Part shown: positions 58,730 to 64,000 of the stretch, in pieces
Layout of the letters: every line of letters starts with the position of its first letter
Numbering within the stretch: position 1 is the stretch's first letter
NCBI RefSeq assembly: GCF_000499385.1
Contig: NW_013654910.1
Location: forward strand, 20,516 to 84,515
DNA length: 64,000 bases
Source of the DNA: Eimeria necatrix
Taxonomy: Eukaryota; Apicomplexa; Conoidasida; Eucoccidiorida; Eimeriidae
Direction: 5' to 3'
Made by a program: the position numbers and the translations under genes
The notes under the pieces: generated by a model
The model's input: only the letters and a program-made list of their open reading frames with translations
Databases searched by the model: none
Told to the model about the DNA's origin: nothing

Positions 58730-61150
58730 TGCTGCTGCTTCAGGGAACAAAAAGAATTAAACTTTTGGCAAACTTCGGAGGGCCAACCCTCCAGCCTCAC
58801 AGCAGAACTTTGAGGCCAACTGGCGCCCCACAGGGCCCCCAAATTGCCTCAAATGAGCGCACACGAGGGGCCCCCAGGGGCCCCCCAGGGGGCCCCTTAG
58901 GGGCCCCCCAGGGGGGCCCCAGGGGCCCCCCTGGGGCCCCCCAAGATGAGGGGCCCCAAGGGCCCCTAAGGGGCCCTAAGGGTCCCAAGGGGCCCCCAGA
59001 TTGGAGGGGCCCCAAGCGGCCCCCATCCCCTAGGGGCCCAGAGGGTCCCAGAGGGGCCCCCAAGGGGCCCCCAAGGGGTACCCGGGGGGTATCAGGGGCC
59101 CCCATACACGAGGGGCCCCCAGGGCCCGAGAGGGGCCCCCCTGCAGCGAGGCCCTTCGCTGCAGGGGCCCCCGGGGGGCCCCCGGGGGGCCCCCAAGGGG
59201 CCCCCGGATGTTCTTGAAAGTGCTTTAGTTCAGTTAGTTGTAAGTTTGCAGTTCTTGTTGCACTATTAAATTGATTTCCGCTTTCTTGAGGGGGCTTGGG
59301 GGCCCCCCGGGGGCCCCCGGGGCCCTCATTTGTCACCAAGCAGCAGCTTGCGGGGAGAGACGAGGTGCCCCTGCAGGCTGCAACGGGAGCGCAGCTGCTG
59401 CTGCTGCTGCTGCAGCTGCTGCTGCTGCAGCTGCTGCTGCTGCTGCTGCTGCAGCTGCTTCGCTCTTAGGGTTGGCGCTTTTTTTTGTGGACAAAGCTGC
59501 AGCGCTCGAGCTGCCGAGACAGTTGAGAAACTGCCGAGACACCCGAACGGCGTAGAGCCACTTTAGCTGCCTAATGAGCTGTCTGTACACCCCAGGGCCT
59601 GCAACACCCCACACAGCAGCAGCAGCAGCAGCAGCAGCAAAGCAGCAGAGGTGTCTGGACCCCTCTGCTGCCTTGCTGCTGCTGCTGTGCTGCGCCTGCT
59701 GCCGCCTGTGTGCTGCTGCAGCGGCTTGGGAGGGGGAGCTGAACTGCTGCTGCTGCAGCAGGTGCGGAGAAGGAGCTACAGTGCTGCTCCGCAGCTGCTG
59801 CTGCTGCTGCAGCTGCGGAGAAGGAGCTGCAGTGCTGCTCCCCAGCTGCTGCTGCTGCTGCTGCTGCAGCAGCTGCAGAGGAGAAGCTGAGTTGCTGCTT
59901 CCTAGGAGCAGACAAAGTGAGTGAACTAAAGGCTTTCTTCTCGTGCTGCAGTTCGAGCTAAACTAGTTTGCTGCAGTGCTGCTGCGCGGCGGCGCTGGGC
60001 TCTGCCGGTTCTGGGGCTATTATCGCTAGACGGAGCAGCAATTAAAGGCAATAAAAGACTAAAATAAAACAAAATAACAATTTAAATAAAAGAAAAGAAC
60101 TAAATGGAGCAGCAGCTGCGAATGGCTCCGTGCAGCCGCGCCACCCGCAGCAACTGCTGCTGCAGTTCGCCGCGGCGGCGCTGCGCTGCTGCTGCAGACA
60201 ACTCGCCCGCTCTGCGGCCTTAAAAACTAAAAAGATTCTTTTGAAAAGTCCAGAAAAGAAAAAGTGGAAAGGCAATAGTGGGAAATCGAGAAGCAGCAGT
60301 GGCGCAGGAGGTGTACGTTGACTGTGAATCGAAGCTGATCGACGGCGCTCTCAGGCGCCGCCATTGGCCTTTCCCGCGGCTCTCCGCGGGCTTTAAAGCG
60401 ATAAAGCTTTAAATTAAATACTTTGTAAAGTAAAAACTCGAAAAAGAATTAAAAAGAACAATGACTTCTGTGCAAATTGGCGGGAGAAACAGCCCCAACA
60501 GCGACTCCCGTTCGACGCGGCGCCCAGGCTCTTTCGCTCGGGCTTTAAGCTCTGCCCTTCTTTCTTTTCGCCGTTTTGCCGCAATTTAAAATATAATTGG
60601 GAATAAAAACGCGAAAAAAGACAAAATAATAAAATCTGCGCTTTGAACTGCAGCGGAGATCTCCGCAGCAGCTGTTGCTGCTGCCCCGGGGAGCGCAGGC
60701 TAGCGGCCCTTCTGCTGGCTCCCCAGCCTCTGCAGCAAGCTGCGCCTCCAGCGACTTCTGCTGCAGCTTTTTATTGTTCTTTGCAATTAATAATATCCTT
60801 AATGTCTGCTGGAGAGGCTGGAGGGCTTCGCTCGCCCGCCAGTGGCCCCTGAGCAGCCCCGGAGCAGCAGCAGCAGCAGCACCGCCCGCAGCAGCGCCGC
60901 AGCAGCAGCAGCAGCAGCAGCAGCCTGCAGCAAACCCCCGCCCGAGCCCTCGCCGCTGCCGCTGCTGCGCGCGCCCAGTGTCTCTGCTGCAGCGGCCCCC
61001 GCTGCTGCTGCTGCGCCGCTGCTGCTGCGCTGCCGCTGCTGCTGCTGCTGCTGCTGCTGCTGCACCCCCCCAACCCCAGGTGTACATACACCCCCCAGCA
61101 GCGCTCCCTACACCCCAGAGGCCCCAGGGCATGCCTGGGGCCCCTAAGCC
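58542..61150. other. 2.6-kb intergenic region, no gene seen
   Basis: It contains (CTG)n runs (about 58592-58624, 58690-58740, 59395-59460, 59608-59900), a dense GGGGCCCC stretch (58860-59215), AT-rich segments at 60040-60110 and 60400-60620, and CAG/CTG tracts at 60860-61065. A GTGTACATACACC word lies at 61079, 70 bases before the next ATG. The many frames across it are repeat artefacts. Confidence 0.5.
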
Positions 61151-61991
61151 ATGGGGGCCCCCAGCCCTGCTGCTGCCCATCTTGTCTTAACTGCTGCGCT
61201 GCTGGGGTTTTGTCTTTTCCTCTGGCTGGCTCTCCCGCGGCTGTGGCTGGGGGCCCTCGAGCTGTCCTTTGGGGGCCCCCCGGCCCCCGGGGGGGCCCCC
61301 CCGGTCGGGGGGCCCCGGGGGCCCCGGAGGACCTGGGGGCCCCCGGGGGCCCCCAGGAGGACTTGGGGCCCAGTCTTTTGTCTCAGATTGAGGACTTGTT
61401 GGACATGTCTTTGGCAGACCGCATCAAAGCAGCAGCAGCAGGTCAAGGGTACTTGGGGGCCCCTGGGGGCCCCGGGGGCCCCTTCGCTTTGCTGCCCCCC
61501 GACTTCACCTTCGGGGGCGCGGGGCTGCAGCACTTGGGGCCCCTGGGGCCCCTGGGGGCCCTGGGGGCCCTGGGGCCCCTGGGGCCCCTGGGGGCCCCCC
61601 TGCAGGGGGCCCCCCTGGGGCCCCTGCAGGCGCTGCTGCAGCAGCAGCCCCCCCCCGAGGAGGGGCCCCCCGAGGGGGGCCCCCCCGAGGGGGTATCTGA
61701 GGAGGCCCTGGACGACAGCACTTACGGGGAAGACCTTTTCTGGGGCCCCGGGGGGGCCCCCTTGGGGGCCCCCCCGGGGCCCCCCATGGGGGCCCCCGAG
61801 GGGGGCCCCCAGGGGGCCCCCGAGGAGTGGGGGGGCCCCCTGCTGGCAGCTGGGGCTGAAGAAAGGCGCCTAGCTGATGAGAAGTACCCTCGGCTTGGGT
61901 CTCCCCCAAGGGGGGCCCCCCGGGGCCTGGGCCTGGGGGGGGCCCCCAGCCCAGTACCCTACAACGGGGAGGCCCTCATGGGGCCCCAGCT

Positions 61992-62026
<35 letters not shown>

Positions 62027-62889
62027 CGGAGCAGCAGCAGGACGAACTGCAAAGTGTGTACGGCCCGGCGCTGCCAAACGCAGGGGTAAGCGAGACCCCA
62101 GTCGCGCTGCTGCTGCTGCAGCAGCAGCAGCAGCAGCTGCTGCTGCTGCTGCAGCAGCTGCTGCTGCTGCTGCAGTGTGTGTCTTAGTGCAGAAGCAGTG
62201 TTTAGGATCTCTGGGGACTTGTTAATTAATTCCTGTGTTGCTGCTCTTGTGCTGCTGCTGCTGCAGAATGCCCCACTAAAAGAGTACCTGGGGGCCCCCA
62301 CGGGGGCCCCCAGTGCTGTGGGGGCCCCTGTTTGGGGGGCCCCCCGGTCAGTGCCTGGGAGTGTTGTGGGTTTAGGGTCTTGGGGGGGTGAGTCCCTGGG
62401 GCGGGGGCCCCCCCAGGGGGCCCCCCAAGGGGCCCCCCAGGGGGCCCCCCAGGGGGGCCCCCCGGGGGCCCCCCAGGGGTCCCCCCAGAGCCCAGCCCGG
62501 GGCCCCTCCCAGGGCGGGGCTGCCGCTTCCCAGGGCCAGGCGCTTCCCCAGGGGGGCCCCCAGGGGCCCCACCAGGGGGGCCCCCAGGGGCCCCACCAGG
62601 GGGGCCCCCAGGGGGGCCCCCAGGGGGGCCCCCAGGGGCCCCTGCCGTACGGGCCGAGGGGCCCCAGGGCCCCTCATGAGTTCTACGCAGAGAGCAAAAG
62701 GGCCCCCCAGGTCAGGGGCCTGCGGTGGTCGCCGGACCCGCGGGTGCTGCAGCCGGAGCTGCTGAAGGAGTTGGTGAGGGAAACTGTGCCCCCGGAGCTT
62801 TCCAAAGAAAGGGTATGTTATTAAAATAGGATTTGCTGTTTTTTGGGGTCATTTTGATGGGTTTTGTCCGGGGTTTCCCGCGGTTTCGC

Positions 62890-62949
<60 letters not shown>

Positions 62950-63360
62950 GCGGTCTGCAGCGCTGCATGCACGCATTCCCGGGCGGCTGCGGCTTTAATT
63001 TCTTTTCTTTTTGATTTGTATTTTATTTTTTAATTTTTAAATTCCTTTTTGTATTCCGCAAAGCCCAAACTGGGGCTGAGGCGCGGCTCGGGCGCGCTGC
63101 TGCGCCTCGGGCGCGCGCGGGCGCCTCGTGCATGCAGAACTGGTTCTGCAGGGCTGACTGCGCGAAGTGGCCGCGTAAATGCGGAATTAATAATTTAAAT
63201 ATAAATATTTTTAAAAAATAAATATTAATGGCATTTTAATTTCTTTTTTATCTCCAGATTTGCGCGCTTTAGCCAGTTTCCCCCGCCGCTCTTGCACGCA
63301 GCGAGAGAGCGCTGCGCCCGTGCGCAGCCTCCCCTCCCCCGCTGCCTTCCACCACTCCTC

Positions 63361-63427
<67 letters not shown>

Positions 63428-63730
63428 AGGCGCTCTGGAGGGACGCGTACGGCTTCAACAAAGAAGTTATAGTGACAAGTGCTGCCAGGCGGGGCGGGCG
63501 AATGCGAATAATGTTTTTGGACGTTTTGGGCGCAGGAGGCATAGGCGTGGTTTTGTCGGTGAGCCAAACCCTAAACCCTAAACCCTAAACCCTAAACCCT
63601 AAACCCTAAACCCGCAAGCCGCCCTGCCAGCTGCTGCAGCTTTCCCCCTGCCCTCCTTCACGAGCGTCTGCTCCGCGCACGCGCCCCACGCCGCTGCCTC
63701 CCCTGCCGCTGCCGCTGCTGCTGCTGCTGC

Positions 63731-63769
<39 letters not shown>

Positions 63770-63935
63770 AGGCAGTGGACCTCTCCAGCAAGCGGCGGAT
63801 AGCAGTCAAAGTCTGCAGGCTGCGCAGCCGCAGCAGAAGGGGCCCCCAGTATGACCAAGACGTGCTGAAGCGGAGAGTGCAGCAGGAGATTTCGCTGTGG
63901 AAATACGTGCCCCCGGCCCTCGACGTGCAGCAGTG
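61151..63935 (+). CDS. Protein kinase, 5' part only (possible rhoptry-kinase-type)
   Basis: Truncated by the window end. Proposed exons: 61151-61303, 61357-62085, 62267-62812, 63430-63558, 63772 to about 63935. The first exon codes a hydrophobic N-terminus (LTAALLGFCLFLWLALPRLW) fitting a signal peptide or anchor. Long Gly-Ala-Pro-rich stretches translated from GGGGCCCC DNA and a polyGln run follow. The last two exons join to a kinase N-lobe: glycine loop LGAGGIGVVLS, then RIAVKVC with the beta-3 lysine, then a charged helix ending in EISLWKYVPP. A signal-bearing N-terminus, a long disordered region and a late kinase domain suggest the apicomplexan secreted (ROPK-like) group, but the catalytic loop lies outside the window. 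The 53-base first intron is doubtful: the hydrophobic start and the downstream frame disagree without it, so an indel in the GC repeat is equally possible. Confidence 0.6.
61262..62645 (+). repeat. GGGGCCCC palindromic repeat, largely coding
   Basis: Dense GGGGCCCC, GGGGGCCCCC and CAGGGGGGCCCC words run through the presumed kinase N-terminal exons and are translated as GAP, GPL and GAPQ repeats. They are likely to cause sequencing and assembly errors. Confidence 0.85.
63565..63613. repeat. Telomere-like (AAACCCT)n in a kinase intron
   Basis: Seven heptamers begin six bases after the donor GTGAGC of the glycine-loop exon. The same intron ends in a (CTG)n run that forms the next acceptor. Confidence 0.92.
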
Positions 63936-63980
63936 GTTAGGGTTTAGGGTTTAGGGTTTAGGGTTTAGGGTTTAGGGTTT
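63936..63980. repeat. (TTTAGGG)n run at the edge of the last visible kinase exon
   Basis: The coding frame runs to CAGCAGTG and then into GTTAGGGTTTAGGG. Either the repeat's GT is a splice donor or the frame stops a few codons later within the repeat. A GGGGGA tract follows to the window end. Confidence 0.85.
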
Positions 63981-64000
63981 GGGGGAGGGGGAGGGGGAGG

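Noticed and set aside
63936..64000. A true chromosome end at the right edge
   Set aside because: The heptamer run is only about six units, follows directly on a coding exon and is succeeded by unrelated GGGGGA sequence. Similar short runs occur throughout the window.
1..64000. tRNA, rRNA, bacterial operons or insertion sequences
   Set aside because: I found no cloverleaf-like sequence, ribosomal sequence, transposase motif or terminal inverted repeat that I could support by reading.

Overview
The window looks like nuclear DNA of a coccidian apicomplexan, most probably Eimeria. The evidence is spliced genes with GT-AG introns, an ER chaperone ending in HDEL, a MACPF perforin-like protein with C-terminal beta-repeats, plant-type telomere-like heptamers (AAACCCT/AGGGTTT) scattered inside the sequence, and many CAG/CTG tracts that are translated as homopolymeric amino-acid runs. 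Species cannot be fixed from this sequence alone. I built the exon models by hand from splice sites and reading-frame phase; none was checked against RNA or a database.

Layout. 1-5.4 kb: a repeat-poor start with the BiP/GRP78 gene (+, 5 exons, 1052-4075) and its flanks. 5.4-14.9 kb: a perforin-like protein gene (-, about 17 exons), convergent with BiP. Its first exon holds a signal peptide and a very long Ser-Glu-Pro-X repeat. 17.3-44.5 kb: one giant gene (-, 38 exons in my model, about 3,440 residues) for a multi-pass membrane protein with one canonical EF-hand and a C-terminal Ig-like (He_PIG type) segment. I do not recognise it. All of its exon phases can be joined, so I read it as one gene rather than several. 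49.2-53.1 kb: a CSTF2/CstF-64-like mRNA 3'-processing factor (+, 6 exons). 55.2-58.5 kb: ethanolamine-phosphate cytidylyltransferase (+, 4 exons). 61.2 kb to the end: the 5' part of a protein-kinase gene (+), perhaps of the rhoptry-kinase type, cut by the window edge.

Repeat landscape. From about 26 kb onward the introns and intergenic spaces fill with telomere-like heptamers, (CAG/CTG)n, GGGGCCCC palindromes, GCTAGC-type satellites, TGCATGCA arrays and several minisatellites. The giant gene crosses this change: its 3' half has cleaner introns and its 5' half has repeat-filled ones. Repeats also touch gene structure. CTG runs end in the CAG of many 3' splice sites, telomere-like heptamers supply two stop codons and abut donors, and one minisatellite splits a catalytic motif.

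The genes do not form a pathway. BiP serves ER folding, the perforin-like protein would be secreted for membrane permeabilisation, CSTF2 serves nuclear polyadenylation, and the cytidylyltransferase serves phosphatidylethanolamine synthesis. The giant membrane protein is the best candidate for something undescribed.
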